This document shows, piece after piece, positions 27,746 through 37,323 of a stretch of 64,000 nt of DNA. Under the pieces are notes generated by a model. The model had not been told where the DNA came from, ran no database searches, and saw nothing but the letters and a program-made list of their open reading frames with translations. The DNA is from Yunchengibacter salinarum (GTDB taxonomy: Bacteria; Pseudomonadota; Alphaproteobacteria; Sphingomonadales; Kordiimonadaceae), in the NCBI RefSeq assembly GCF_037658235.1, contig NZ_JBBJLN010000005.1, positions 186,001-250,000 of the forward strand, in the 5' to 3' direction. Both the position numbers and the translations under genes were made by a program. The number at the start of each line of letters is the position of its first letter. Position 1 is the first letter of the stretch.

Positions 27746-29382
27746 TGAGCGTTTCCATCCCTGCGGTCGGCCTTCCGGCGTTTGACGATCTGCACGGCGC
27801 GGGCCTGCGCGGCCTGCTTGCCCGCCTCCCTGCCCTTGAGACCGATATCGGCACTTTGCGAAAACAGCAAGCGATCCAGATAGGCAAAGCGGCACTGGCC
27901 CCGGTGATGCAGATAAGCCAGCGCCATGGCAAGCTGATCGGCAAAGAAAAAGCGCGCGCCCCGTGTGACGGCACGGTCCAGCCCGTCCCACAGCAGGCGG
28001 GCCAGCAGCCGGGCACAGGCCCGCGCGGGGGCATTGGCGCGAAACCCCGCATGACCGGCGGAAACGGACGCCCACAAGGCCGGGTAGCTGGTGGGCGCGG
28101 GCTTCAGCCAGCTTGAGCGCAGCACCACATCCGCCCCATGATCCGCCAGCACGGCAGCGGGCGGATACAGCACCACGCCGTCCACATCGCTGGTCACCAC
28201 GCCGTCATACAGGCCCAGCAGGTGGGGCAGATACAGAAAGCGCGCGGCGGCGGCATAGCCACGGTACAGGTCCTGGCTGGCGCGCACGGATCGGGGCGGG
28301 GTATCCCACGTTATATTCACGCGTACGCGCGCGCGATCGGCCAGCGCGGCCACCTCATCGGCGCCTGTGGTGGCATCGATCAGGTGGCAGTGCACAAGCT
28401 GGCCCGGCGCCTGCACCCCCACGCTTTCCAGAAAGCCCGCCATGAAGCGGTCATAATATGCCTGGTCCGCCGCCACCAGAAGCGGCACTTCCCCCGCCGG
28501 ATCGTGGGTGAGTTGCATATGCGGCAGCCCGTCCGCCCGGCCACACCAGCCACGGGGCGGGGCATCCGCACGGGTCTGAACGGTGCCAAGGTCCGCCAGC
28601 GGCACCATCTGATCCACCGCGCGAAAGGCGAAAATGGGTGTGCCCGGCGCCGCCGCTGCCTCCGCCAGCAGATGAGCGCCGCCCAGCGGATCACCGGTGA
28701 GCGCGGCCAGCAGCGAACGGTGGATCAGGCGGCTGCGCACCTGATCGGGGCCAAGCAGGGTGGCCGCCCGCGCCACCGCCGCGGCTAGGTGATCCGGGTC
28801 ATCAGTGGCCGGTTCGTCATGATGAATGCGGCGGCGAATGGGGATATAACAGGCCATCACGGAAATATCGGCCAGCGAAACCCGCGCCACCGACCCCATG
28901 GCATGGGTCAACCGCAACAGCGCCGCCGGGCTGGCCATACAGGCATCCGCCAGCGCGCTCACCGCCTTCAGCCGGTGCATGAAATACAGCGTTATCAGCC
29001 CGTCCCACAGGCCGCCGGGGGGCGCATCCAGCGGCGCGGCGCGGGCCAGCGCAGCCAGCCGGTCCAGCAGGTCATCGGGTATTTCGCTTGCGAAACGATA
29101 CAGGATTCCCATACCGTCCAGAAAGGCTGCATCGCCCCGCTGCCCGCGCAGGGCGGCCAGCAATGCCGCTTCCACAGGGCCGGGAAGCACGGCGCGCCCG
29201 GCGGCATACCAGTAATAGCGGGTGAAGAAGAAACCCTGCCCGAACAGGGATGCGCGCTCAACGGCCCTGGCGGCCTCTGCCAGCGCGTGCCAGCACGCCG
29301 GGTCCGCCGCCGCGCCGGGCGCCGCAAGGGCATGGAGCGCGGCGATCACGCTGGTATGCTGGCTGTGCCCGGCGCCTGACAT
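27742..29382 (-). CDS. Uncharacterised GT-A-like protein, paralogue of 30561-32201
   Basis: 546 residues. The N-terminal 270 residues are helical and Ala/Leu-rich without recognisable motifs. The C-terminal half has a nucleotide-sugar transferase pattern: PLLVAADQAYYDRFMAGFLE, RFLYLPHLLGLYDGVVTSDV with the acidic triad SDVDGVVLY (DxD), and ARFFFADQLAMALAY. The same order of motifs, and the same total length, occurs in the protein at 30561, so they are paralogues. A glycosyltransferase function is inference from the DxD and the neighbourhood. ATG 29382 follows AGGGGG; a GTG six bases upstream is possible. Confidence 0.7.
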   Translation of the reverse strand: MSGAGHSQHTSVIAALHALAAPGAAADPACWHALAEAARAVERASLFGQGFFFTRYYWYAAGRAVLPGPVEAALLAALRGQRGDAAFLDGMGILYRFASEIPDDLLDRLAALARAAPLDAPPGGLWDGLITLYFMHRLKAVSALADACMASPAALLRLTHAMGSVARVSLADISVMACYIPIRRRIHHDEPATDDPDHLAAAVARAATLLGPDQVRSRLIHRSLLAALTGDPLGGAHLLAEAAAAPGTPIFAFRAVDQMVPLADLGTVQTRADAPPRGWCGRADGLPHMQLTHDPAGEVPLLVAADQAYYDRFMAGFLESVGVQAPGQLVHCHLIDATTGADEVAALADRARVRVNITWDTPPRSVRASQDLYRGYAAAARFLYLPHLLGLYDGVVTSDVDGVVLYPPAAVLADHGADVVLRSSWLKPAPTSYPALWASVSAGHAGFRANAPARACARLLARLLWDGLDRAVTRGARFFFADQLAMALAYLHHRGQCRFAYLDRLLFSQSADIGLKGREAGKQAAQARAVQIVKRRKADRRDGNAQ

Positions 29383-29537
29383 GACCACCCCCTGGGGCTG
29401 TTTTCAGCATGGCCCCACTGCCTTTCACCGGGCACTATGCCAGCCCGGCAGCCGGGGTCAAGCGCCCGCGCTTGACAGCGCCGCCCCGGCACCGCACAAG
29501 CGATTGTATCTGACCCGATCGACCATCAGGGGGATTT

Positions 29538-30557
29538 ATGGCCACGATTTTGGTGCCCGGCGGGGCGGGCTTCATCGGATCGCACACCGTGCTGGCGCTT
29601 CAGGCCGCCGGGCATACGCCGCTGGTGCTGGACAGCCTGGAAAACGGCCATGCCGATGCCGTATCGGGCGCCACGCTGATCGCCGGCGACACCCGCGACC
29701 GGGCATTGCTGCGGCAGGTCTTCACCGACCATGCCATCGACGCGGTGATCCATTTCGCCGCCTATATCGAGGCGGGGGAAAGCGTTACCCACCCCCTCGC
29801 CTTTTATGACAACAATGTGGGCGGCACGCTCACCCTGCTGGAAACCATGCGGGATTTCGGCGTGGACCGGCTGGTCTTTTCCAGCACGGCGGCGGTGTAC
29901 GGCGACCGGGACGACAGCGCCCCGCTGACCGAAGACCTGCCCAAGGCCCCCATCAACCCTTATGGCCAGACCAAATGGGCGGTGGAATGCATGTTGGCCG
30001 ATGCCGCCCGCGCCCACGGCCTGAAGGCCATGGCGCTGCGCTATTTCAATGCGGCGGGGGCGGACCCGGAAGGCCGGCTGGGCGAACGGCACGACCCGGA
30101 AACCCACCTGATCCCACTGGTCTTGCAGGCCGCCGCCGGCACCCGGCCTTCCATCAAGATTTTCGGGCAGGACTATCCCACGCCGGATGGCACCTGCGTA
30201 CGCGACTATATCCATGTGGCGGACCTGGCGGACGCGCATGTGCGGGCACTGGCCCATCTGAACGGGCAGACCGGCGAAGGCGGCTTTTTCGATGCCTGCA
30301 ATCTGGGCAACGGGCAGGGCTATTCCGTGCGGCAGGTGGTGGACGCGGCAAGACAGGTGACGGGCCGGGACTTCCCGGTGGAAGAAGCCCCCCGCCGCCC
30401 CGGCGATCCCGCCTTTCTGGTGGCGAGCGCCGAAAAGGCCCGGCAGGTGCTGGGCTGGGTGCCGAACCGCCCCGCCCTGAACCACATGGTGGCGGATGCC
30501 TGGCGCTTCGCCCTTTCCCATGGGGCGGATCGGGCACACGGGGCGGGCGGCACCTGA
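29538..30557 (+). CDS. galE: UDP-glucose 4-epimerase
   Basis: 339 residues. An extended SDR with Rossmann GGAGFIGSHT at residues 8-17, SSTAAVYG, the YxxxK motif in NPYGQTKWAVE, and the galactose-epimerase segment FNAAGADPEGRLGERHDPET with TPDGTCVRDYIHV. It interconverts UDP-glucose and UDP-galactose, feeding the many glycosyltransferases around it; the HMW1C-like enzyme family uses UDP-glucose. The ATG has AGGGGG upstream. It is followed after three bases by the paralogue gene at 30561, making a three-gene operon with the sulfotransferase at 32198. Confidence 0.95.
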   Translation: MATILVPGGAGFIGSHTVLALQAAGHTPLVLDSLENGHADAVSGATLIAGDTRDRALLRQVFTDHAIDAVIHFAAYIEAGESVTHPLAFYDNNVGGTLTLLETMRDFGVDRLVFSSTAAVYGDRDDSAPLTEDLPKAPINPYGQTKWAVECMLADAARAHGLKAMALRYFNAAGADPEGRLGERHDPETHLIPLVLQAAAGTRPSIKIFGQDYPTPDGTCVRDYIHVADLADAHVRALAHLNGQTGEGGFFDACNLGNGQGYSVRQVVDAARQVTGRDFPVEEAPRRPGDPAFLVASAEKARQVLGWVPNRPALNHMVADAWRFALSHGADRAHGAGGT

Positions 30558-30560
30558 GCC

Positions 30561-32201
30561 ATGGCGCACACCCACGCCCATAACACCGCCGCAGACCGGG
30601 CCGGGGATGTGCTCGCCGCACTGGGCCGAGCCTGCAATGCGGGACACCCCGATGAAGCGGGCTCATCCGAAACGAGTTCATCTGAAGCGGGGCCGGATCG
30701 CCGCAGCCTGCTGGATGCGGCGGCCACCGTGCGCGCGCTGGACGCTGACCGCATCAGGGAAAGTTTTACCGCGCCGCATTTCTTCTGGTCCTGGCGGCTG
30801 GATCAGCACCCCCGCCGCGCGGCGATCAGGGCGGCGCTGGACCGCCACCTTGCCCCCCTTCAGGGGCCGGACCGGCTGGCGCTCGCCTGCCTGCGTCACA
30901 AATTCTTTGGCGTCGATGATGCGGCCCGGATCAGCCTGCTGAACTGGCGGGACCATGCCGGGCCAGCGGATCTGGACGAAGCACGGCGCCTGGAAATCGC
31001 CGCCGCCCTGTTCGCCATGAAGATTTTCCCGCCGCTCCATGCCTTTTGCGCGGCCTGCCTGGACATCAACCGTTTGGACCCCGCCCGTGTGGGGGCGGAC
31101 GGCCCCGCCACCACACGGCGCGGGCGCCTGTTCCTGAGCGATCTGATGGTGGCGGGGCACATGGTGGCCCAGATCCGCCGCCAGAGCCCGCTGGCGGAAC
31201 GACCCCTGCGCGACAGCCTGCGGATCGCCCTTGCCGCCCTGCGCCCCAGGCGGGATATCAGGGCGGCGCGCTGGGCGGCCTATGGCTCGCTGGTGGCGAG
31301 CTGGTCCGGCCAGATCGGCAGGGCCATGCGGCGGGTGCGGGTGGCGGCCCGGCTGGACGAACCGTTCAGCGCCTATTTCACCCCTGTGCGCCACTGGAAA
31401 ACGCCGGATGGGGCCATCGCCCCGGCGCCGGTGCCCGCCTTTGCCGGGCTGGACCGCCTTCCCCGTGGCGGCGTGGCCGTGCTGGTGTCCGCCACCGAAG
31501 ACTATTATGACCGCTACGGCGCGGGCTTCATGGACTCCGTGGTCCAGGCTAATCGGGCAAACCCCGCACCGGCGCGGCTGCATCTGCACGGCGTGGGCTT
31601 CAACCCCGACCCCGCCGACGCCCCACGGGAACTGACCCTGGATGTGACCACCGAACCGGCGGCAGGCAGCCACCGGCCCGTGCGCCGGGGGGATCTGGCC
31701 AGCCTGTCCCGCTATCTGCTGCTGCCGGACCTGCTGGACCGCTATGACCGGGTGATCGTCAGCGATATCGATGGCGTGCTCAGCCTGGATGCGCCCGACT
31801 GGGCCACCATTGAGGAAACCGACCGAATCCTGATCCGGGCCGATCTGGACAGGCCCGGCCATCTGCAACCGGTGTGGAACATGATCGCGGCGGGGCGCAC
31901 GGTCTGGCCCGCTTTGGATACGGCGCGGGCCATTGCGCTGGATATCCGGCACTGGCTGCTCCGCCGGATCGCCGTGACCGGTGAGACCGGCGAACGGCTG
32001 TTCTTCGCCGATCAGATGGCGCTTGCCCATGCGTGGCACCGCTGGGGCTCCGACCATTTCCGGCCCGGCCCGGCCATTTTCCTTCAAGGCGGCGAAGGGC
32101 CGGAAGGCAAGATCGCCGCCCGCACCCGGTTTCAGAAACAGGCGCTGGCGCGCGTGCGCGCCGCTTCATCCAACCCCCAGGACACACAGGCCCGATCATG
32201 A
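30561..32201 (+). CDS. Uncharacterised GT-A-like protein, paralogue of 27742-29382
   Basis: 546 residues. A Ser/Glu-rich stretch near residues 33-45 (AGSSETSSSEAGPD) precedes a helical region. The C-terminal half matches the divergent paralogue: VAVLVSATEDYYDRYGAGFM, SRYLLLPDLLDRYDRVIVSD, then SDIDGVLSL (DxD-like) and ERLFFADQMALAHAW. The conserved acidic triad suggests metal-dependent sugar transfer, but I know of no characterised member. It starts three bases after galE and its stop overlaps the sulfotransferase start as ATGA. Confidence 0.72.
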   Translation: MAHTHAHNTAADRAGDVLAALGRACNAGHPDEAGSSETSSSEAGPDRRSLLDAAATVRALDADRIRESFTAPHFFWSWRLDQHPRRAAIRAALDRHLAPLQGPDRLALACLRHKFFGVDDAARISLLNWRDHAGPADLDEARRLEIAAALFAMKIFPPLHAFCAACLDINRLDPARVGADGPATTRRGRLFLSDLMVAGHMVAQIRRQSPLAERPLRDSLRIALAALRPRRDIRAARWAAYGSLVASWSGQIGRAMRRVRVAARLDEPFSAYFTPVRHWKTPDGAIAPAPVPAFAGLDRLPRGGVAVLVSATEDYYDRYGAGFMDSVVQANRANPAPARLHLHGVGFNPDPADAPRELTLDVTTEPAAGSHRPVRRGDLASLSRYLLLPDLLDRYDRVIVSDIDGVLSLDAPDWATIEETDRILIRADLDRPGHLQPVWNMIAAGRTVWPALDTARAIALDIRHWLLRRIAVTGETGERLFFADQMALAHAWHRWGSDHFRPGPAIFLQGGEGPEGKIAARTRFQKQALARVRAASSNPQDTQARS

Positions 32202-33025
32202 CCACTGCCCCGCTGCACAAGATTTTCATTGGCGGCTATACCAAAAGCGGCACCACCTTTGTTGGCCGGGCGCTCGGCATTCTCAATCACGCGCTGGCGC
32301 GGGGGGAACTGGATTATTTCCGCATTTTCACCGGCACCATGAACGAGCGCCTGCAAAACTATAATGACAATATCCAGGTGGTGAACCGGGAAGTCTATGA
32401 CGGCTTCGGCACGCTGGAACCCGTGACCCGCGCGTCGGCGCGGGCTCTGCATCGCAAGATGTTCGCCCATCTGTATTTCAACAACCGGCCCGCCCCGTCG
32501 GGGCTGCGCCTGCTGGTGGAAAAGAGCCCGCGCAACATATTTCACCTGGATGCAATCCGCTTCATCTTCCCCGAAGCGCACATCATGGTGGTATACCGGG
32601 AGCCGAAAGCCGTGTTCCGGTCCCTGATGCGCCATATGCGGGACCACCGGGACCCGGCCTTTGAAGATCCGGCCTTTCACCGGCGCCGGGCCATGCTGAA
32701 AAGTTTCGCGGAAAACCGATGGGCCGCCTATCACCGCATATTGGAAGCGGAGCAGGACAGCCTTCATCTGGTACGCTATGAACATGTGGCCAAAGACACG
32801 GCGGGCTTTCTGGATCATGTGCAGGACACGGTGATCGGGGAGCGGCTGGGCCTGTCGGCACCGGTGGAAAGCCTGTCCAAGGAAGCCTATCTGGCCAGCC
32901 TGCCGCCCGATGCGCGCGCCAAAAGCCTGGTTCAGACCGAAACCCACAAACTTCGCCTGTCAGAGGCGGAAGAGCGCTATATCCTGGAAAACTGCCCGCA
33001 ACCGCAGGTGCGCTTCGATTTCTGA
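32198..33025 (+). CDS. PAPS-dependent sulfotransferase
   Basis: 275 residues. The 5'-PSB is IFIGGYTKSGTTFVGRAL (residues 9-26) and a 3'-PB-like segment is IMVVYREPKAVFRSLMRHM at about 128-146; LLVEKSPRNIFHLDAI is also typical of the family. It differs clearly from the other sulfotransferases in the window. It is in an operon with galE and the GT-A-like protein, so it probably sulfates a product of those genes. Confidence 0.88.
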   Translation: MTTAPLHKIFIGGYTKSGTTFVGRALGILNHALARGELDYFRIFTGTMNERLQNYNDNIQVVNREVYDGFGTLEPVTRASARALHRKMFAHLYFNNRPAPSGLRLLVEKSPRNIFHLDAIRFIFPEAHIMVVYREPKAVFRSLMRHMRDHRDPAFEDPAFHRRRAMLKSFAENRWAAYHRILEAEQDSLHLVRYEHVAKDTAGFLDHVQDTVIGERLGLSAPVESLSKEAYLASLPPDARAKSLVQTETHKLRLSEAEERYILENCPQPQVRFDF

Positions 33026-33072
33026 TCCGGCGCGTCCATGGCGCATCTGCCCTGTGACCGATCCGGCCCGCC

Positions 33073-34017
33073 TCAGCCCCGCCCCGTCAGGCGGGCGGCC
33101 AGCAGCTTGATCCGGTCCTGCCAGCGCAACAGCCCGGCGGGCAGACCCGCCGCCGCCGCGCGGGCACCAGCCACATCCCCGGCCCATAACAGCTCGCTGA
33201 CCGCCTGCGCCCGCGCGTCGCGCGCCGCACCGGCCACCTGCGCCCGCCATGCACGCGGCACAAGCGCGCCCGCCACATGGCTTTCCAGAATGCGCGCCCG
33301 GCCCAGCGTGTTATGGGCAGAACTGCGGGAAAAATTGCCGCCATGCTTGCGGATGTGCACGGTGCGCTCACAGGTGCAGACCGCCCGTGTCACCAGTGTC
33401 AGGCGGCGCGTCAGGTCGCTGTCCCCGGACGGGGTGCGGTTGAAGGCCGGATCAATGCCGCCCGCCGCCTCATAAGCGGTGCGGGAAAAGGCCATGGCGC
33501 TTGGAAAGACCGGATTATAGCGCAGAAAATCAAGATAGGCTTCGGCCCGCAACAGGCGGTGCGGCCCGTCTTCCAGCGCCGTGGCCCGCGCCCACCAGCC
33601 TTTTGGCGCGGCGGCGAAATGATCATGGTCCAGCTTGGCCGCCGGGCCGATATGGTCAAAATTGGCAAAGGCCAGCCCGGCAGGTGTCCCCGCTGCTTCC
33701 GCGAAGGCAAGCGCGCGATCCAGCGCGGCCAGATGGTTCGGCTGCCAGATGTCGTCATCGTCCTGAAAGGCGATCCATGGGCTTTCCGTGCGGGGAATTT
33801 CCGCCCGCCGTGCCAGCGCGCCGCCGCCACCCGCGCGGCGGACCAGCCGGACCCGCGGGGCAAAGGCGGCCATGCGCGCCACCGTATGGTCATCGGAGCC
33901 GTCGTCCACCACCACCACTTCGGCGGGGGGCAGGCTCTGGGCCAGAACGCTGGCCACGGTTTCGGCCAGAAGGTCCGCCCGGTTGCGGGTGGGAATGATG
34001 ACCGCAAAGTCACGCAT
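33073..34017 (-). CDS. GT2-family glycosyltransferase
   Basis: 314 residues. A classic GT2 N-terminus (FAVIIPTRNRADLLAETVAS), VVVVDDGSDDHT with the first aspartates, and the DxD region AFQDDDDIWQPNHL. FNRTPSGDSDLTRRL is the acceptor-side acidic motif. It is soluble. ATG 34017 was chosen because GT2 domains normally start within a few residues of the first strand; 34056 is an in-frame alternative. It stands alone, convergent with the sulfotransferase and divergent from 34153. Confidence 0.9.
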   Translation of the reverse strand: MRDFAVIIPTRNRADLLAETVASVLAQSLPPAEVVVVDDGSDDHTVARMAAFAPRVRLVRRAGGGGALARRAEIPRTESPWIAFQDDDDIWQPNHLAALDRALAFAEAAGTPAGLAFANFDHIGPAAKLDHDHFAAAPKGWWARATALEDGPHRLLRAEAYLDFLRYNPVFPSAMAFSRTAYEAAGGIDPAFNRTPSGDSDLTRRLTLVTRAVCTCERTVHIRKHGGNFSRSSAHNTLGRARILESHVAGALVPRAWRAQVAGAARDARAQAVSELLWAGDVAGARAAAAGLPAGLLRWQDRIKLLAARLTGRG

Positions 34018-34152
34018 GGCAGGCGTCGCCCCCGAATGCACAAAGCTATGACGCACAAAGGTTTTGCAAAGCCATGCTATTGCACATTACATTGCGGCGC
34101 GACACACAAATTCCCCGCCGCTTCATGCGGGACTGGCCGTGGCCCGAACATC

Positions 34153-35322
34153 ATGCACGTTCTCATCACGTCACCGATCCCCACGCATCCGCAGGACCAT
34201 GGCAACCGGTCGCGCACCCATGCCATTGCCCGCGCCCTGCAACAGCGCGGGCACAAGGTGCATTTTCTCTATGCCGGGCTGTATCCCCTTCGGGAGGATC
34301 AGGAACTGGCCATGCGGCGCGCATGGGATTTCGTTCATGTGCTGCCACCGCCCGAAAACCCGCCGCCCATGACGGGCCGCCGCCATTACCGGATCGACGA
34401 CTGGCACCGGGAAGCCATCTCTGATGCGGCGGCGCGCATATGCACCATCTGGTCGATCGGCGCGGCCATCGCCAATTATGTATGGTGTTCCGGCTGGCTG
34501 AACGCGATTCCCGCAGGCATCCCGAAACTGATCGACACCCATGACGTGTTCGGCGACCGTCACAAGACCCTGAAACGGGACGGCATGAGCCCAAGCTGGT
34601 TCTACACCACCCCGCGCGAAGAGGGCATCGGGCTGGACCGGGCGGATCTCGTGCTCGCCATTCAGGAAGTGGAGGCCGCCACCCTTTCCGCGCGCACCCG
34701 AACCCCGGTGCGTGTTCTGGGCCATCTGGCGGAACCCGCCTTCCTGCCCTTCCGGCCACCGGGGGAGCGGCTGAAAGTGGGCTATGTATCCAGCGACAAT
34801 CCAGTCAATCAGAACGCGCTGACCCGCCTGTCCAAGGCGTTCAGCCGCGCCGGAGACCTGCAAAACCGGGTCAGCCTGCATCTGGCCGGGGCGCTGGGCG
34901 CCACCGCGGCGGCGGAAGCCAGCCCGTTCGAGGCGCGGGGCTTCGTGCCGGACGTGGCGGCCTTTTATGACGAGATGGACCTGATCATCAATCCCACCTT
35001 TGGCGGCACCGGGCTGAAGATCAAGTGCGTGGAGGCGCTGGGCTATGGCAAGGCGCTGCTGGCCACCGCCGACAGCATGACCGGCATCGCCAGCGACCAT
35101 CCCTGCCATCAGGCGACCAACCTGAAGGAATTTCTCGATTATCTGGGTCAGCTTGCGGGCAATGCGGGGGCGCTGGAAATGCTGGCGGAACAGGGCCGGG
35201 CGGTGTTCACGGCCTATGAAGCCACCCAACAGACCATGCTGGACCGGCTGTTTCCGACCGGCGCGGAAAAGGCCATGCTGGCCGATACCGGGGACGTGAC
35301 GCACGAGGAGGAGGCCCCATGA
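34153..35322 (+). CDS. GT4-type glycosyltransferase
   Basis: 389 residues with a GT-B fold. The N-domain begins MHVLITSPIPTHPQDHGNRS with the helix RTHAIARALQQRGHKVHFLY. The linker and donor half include LIDTHDVFGDRHKTLKRD, VGYVSSDNPVNQNALTRL and NPTFGGTGLKIKCVEALGYG, the last a strong Glyco_trans_1_4 signature. It is first in an operon with 35319 (ATGA overlap) and 37324. Confidence 0.88.
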   Translation: MHVLITSPIPTHPQDHGNRSRTHAIARALQQRGHKVHFLYAGLYPLREDQELAMRRAWDFVHVLPPPENPPPMTGRRHYRIDDWHREAISDAAARICTIWSIGAAIANYVWCSGWLNAIPAGIPKLIDTHDVFGDRHKTLKRDGMSPSWFYTTPREEGIGLDRADLVLAIQEVEAATLSARTRTPVRVLGHLAEPAFLPFRPPGERLKVGYVSSDNPVNQNALTRLSKAFSRAGDLQNRVSLHLAGALGATAAAEASPFEARGFVPDVAAFYDEMDLIINPTFGGTGLKIKCVEALGYGKALLATADSMTGIASDHPCHQATNLKEFLDYLGQLAGNAGALEMLAEQGRAVFTAYEATQQTMLDRLFPTGAEKAMLADTGDVTHEEEAP

Positions 35323-37322
35323 CCGCTTCCGCGACCACCCGGCCCGTGCATGTGGTAGGCCCCCTGCCGCCCAGCCCGTCCCTTGCCGCGGAAATGACCC
35401 AGGCGCTGGCCGAGGCCCTGAGCGAACGCTATCAGGTGACCTGCGTGATCGACGACCTGATGCCCCAGCCCACCGGCCTGGCCACCGGCATCACCGTGGT
35501 CCGGCTGAGCGACCTGCTGCGCAACACCGGCGGCTTTCGCGCCAGCCAGCGCCTGTATGTGCTGGGGGACAGCGGTGACTGCGCCCATGGGCTGGACCTG
35601 CTGGCCCGCGCGCCGGGGGCGGTGTTTCTGGCGGAAAACAGCCTTTTCAACCTGATGCAGGAGCGGCTGAGCCTGGACGGGGACTGGCCCGCCGCCTTTC
35701 TGGAACACCTGATCGACCAGGAAGGGGAAGCCGCCCGCCCCGTGGTGCGGGGCTTCAATATGCGGCCCGCACGGCGCCCGGACCATCTGCCTGATCTGGT
35801 ACGGGTGCTGGACCTGCACGCCAGCGAGCGCACGGAAACCGTCGTGGGCTCCGTGCTATCCGCCCGCCTGGCGCTGGCCGCGAGCCTCAGCCCCCTGCGG
35901 TTCCTGCGCCCGCTGGTTCCCGCGCCGGGGCCCGCGGACGGCCTGGGCCGGGACGCGGCGCGCGCGCAGCTTGATCTGCCCAGGACGGATTTCATCATTG
36001 TTGCCCGGCGGCCCGACAGCCCGGCGGATCGGGACCGGCTGGGTCAGGTAATCACCGACCTGAAGCGGCAGGACAAGCCCGTACACCTTGTCACGGCCAG
36101 TAAGGGGGTGCCCACGCTGGACAGCCTGATCCGCGCCGCCGACTGCGTGGTGGATCTGGAAGCGCCGCTGGGCAAGGCCGGGTCGGTGCTGGTGCACCGG
36201 GCCATGATGCTGGGCACCGCCACCATCACCCCGGCACTGGGATGGGGGCAGGACCTGCCCGGCAATGCCACCCTGCATGTGGCGCCCGGTTATGGCGAGG
36301 AACTGGCCGTGGCACTGGGGGCGCTGATCACCCAGCCCGCCCTGCGCCAGCGGGTTCAGGCAACGGCGCGCACCTTCGCCGCCGAGACGCTGACCATCCA
36401 CGCCCAGGCCGATGAGCTGACGGAACTGATCGACCGGGCGCCCCTGCTGCCGGTGAACCGGCTGGAAGAACTGATGCCGCCGCCGCCGGAACCGCCCGCC
36501 AGCTATACCATTTCCCGACGCTTCGAGGGCGCGCCGGTGGCCGGGCGCATGGCGCTGTTCGGCGCTCCGCCCGGCGCCGACATCCTGCAAGCCGCCTTCC
36601 CGGACATGGCGGTGGCCACCAGCCCCCGGTTTGCCACGCTCTGGGTGGCGGAAACACTGGCCCGCGAAACCGGCCTGCCCGCCCCGATCGCGCTGGACCG
36701 CATGGGCTTTGAAAGCCCGCTGGCCCAGGCCGCCGGGGACAGGCCGGATGCCGACCGCCGCGCCGCCGAACTGGGCCTGAGCCGGCCCCCGCTGGAAGAC
36801 CTGGCCGCCGGGCTTCAACCGGTGGAAGGGGCCATCACCTTTGGCCGCAGCCCGGTGGAGGACACGCTCTGGTTTACCGACTGGGCCACCGCGCCACAGC
36901 CCCCGCGCTGGACCTTCCAACTGGATGTGACCCGGCTTCTCGCCCCGCCGCGCCGGGAACGGGCGGCGCTCGGCCTGCAAGGGACGGGTGGGGGCACGCC
37001 CGTGGTGCTGGACCCGGCGGGGGGCCGCATCATCAGCCTGATCCGCACCCGCCGGGTGGTTCGGCTGGTGATGCTTACCGGGCTTTCGGGGCGTTACCGA
37101 TTGCGGCTGACAACGCCGCCCGACGCGGGCAGGCTTGTGTTTTCCAGCGATTATGCCACCGGCCCGCTGGGGCCGGACGGCCAGATCACGCTGACGGCGG
37201 ACAGCGGCGGCATATTGCGCGTCTCCATGGCGCTGCTGAACACGGAAAGCGGTGGGCTCGCCCCCGTGGACACATTGCTTGAAGCGCTGGGCGCCACCGG
37301 CTTCATCATGGAAAGGGACTGA
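35319..37322 (+). CDS. Large glycosyltransferase-like protein of unknown specificity
   Basis: 667 residues. Residues 1-370 have a GT-B-like layout (VHVVGPLPPSPSLAAEMTQA at the start, FIIVARRPDSPADRDRLGQV and CVVDLEAPLGKAGSVLVHRA in the donor half), close to the arrangement of family 1/4 transferases. A Pro-rich hinge (ELMPPPPEPPAS) near residue 390 leads to a C-terminal region of about 275 residues with beta-rich, carbohydrate-binding-like character (WTFQLDVTRLLAPP; SGRYRLRLTTPPDAG). I do not recognise this second half. It is coupled by ATGA to the preceding GT4 gene. Confidence 0.6.
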   Translation: MTASATTRPVHVVGPLPPSPSLAAEMTQALAEALSERYQVTCVIDDLMPQPTGLATGITVVRLSDLLRNTGGFRASQRLYVLGDSGDCAHGLDLLARAPGAVFLAENSLFNLMQERLSLDGDWPAAFLEHLIDQEGEAARPVVRGFNMRPARRPDHLPDLVRVLDLHASERTETVVGSVLSARLALAASLSPLRFLRPLVPAPGPADGLGRDAARAQLDLPRTDFIIVARRPDSPADRDRLGQVITDLKRQDKPVHLVTASKGVPTLDSLIRAADCVVDLEAPLGKAGSVLVHRAMMLGTATITPALGWGQDLPGNATLHVAPGYGEELAVALGALITQPALRQRVQATARTFAAETLTIHAQADELTELIDRAPLLPVNRLEELMPPPPEPPASYTISRRFEGAPVAGRMALFGAPPGADILQAAFPDMAVATSPRFATLWVAETLARETGLPAPIALDRMGFESPLAQAAGDRPDADRRAAELGLSRPPLEDLAAGLQPVEGAITFGRSPVEDTLWFTDWATAPQPPRWTFQLDVTRLLAPPRRERAALGLQGTGGGTPVVLDPAGGRIISLIRTRRVVRLVMLTGLSGRYRLRLTTPPDAGRLVFSSDYATGPLGPDGQITLTADSGGILRVSMALLNTESGGLAPVDTLLEALGATGFIMERD

Positions 37323-37323
37323 C

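Noticed and set aside
29472..29505. TTGACA considered as a galE promoter
   Set aside because: No acceptable -10 hexamer at 16-18 bases; TATCTG is too far away.
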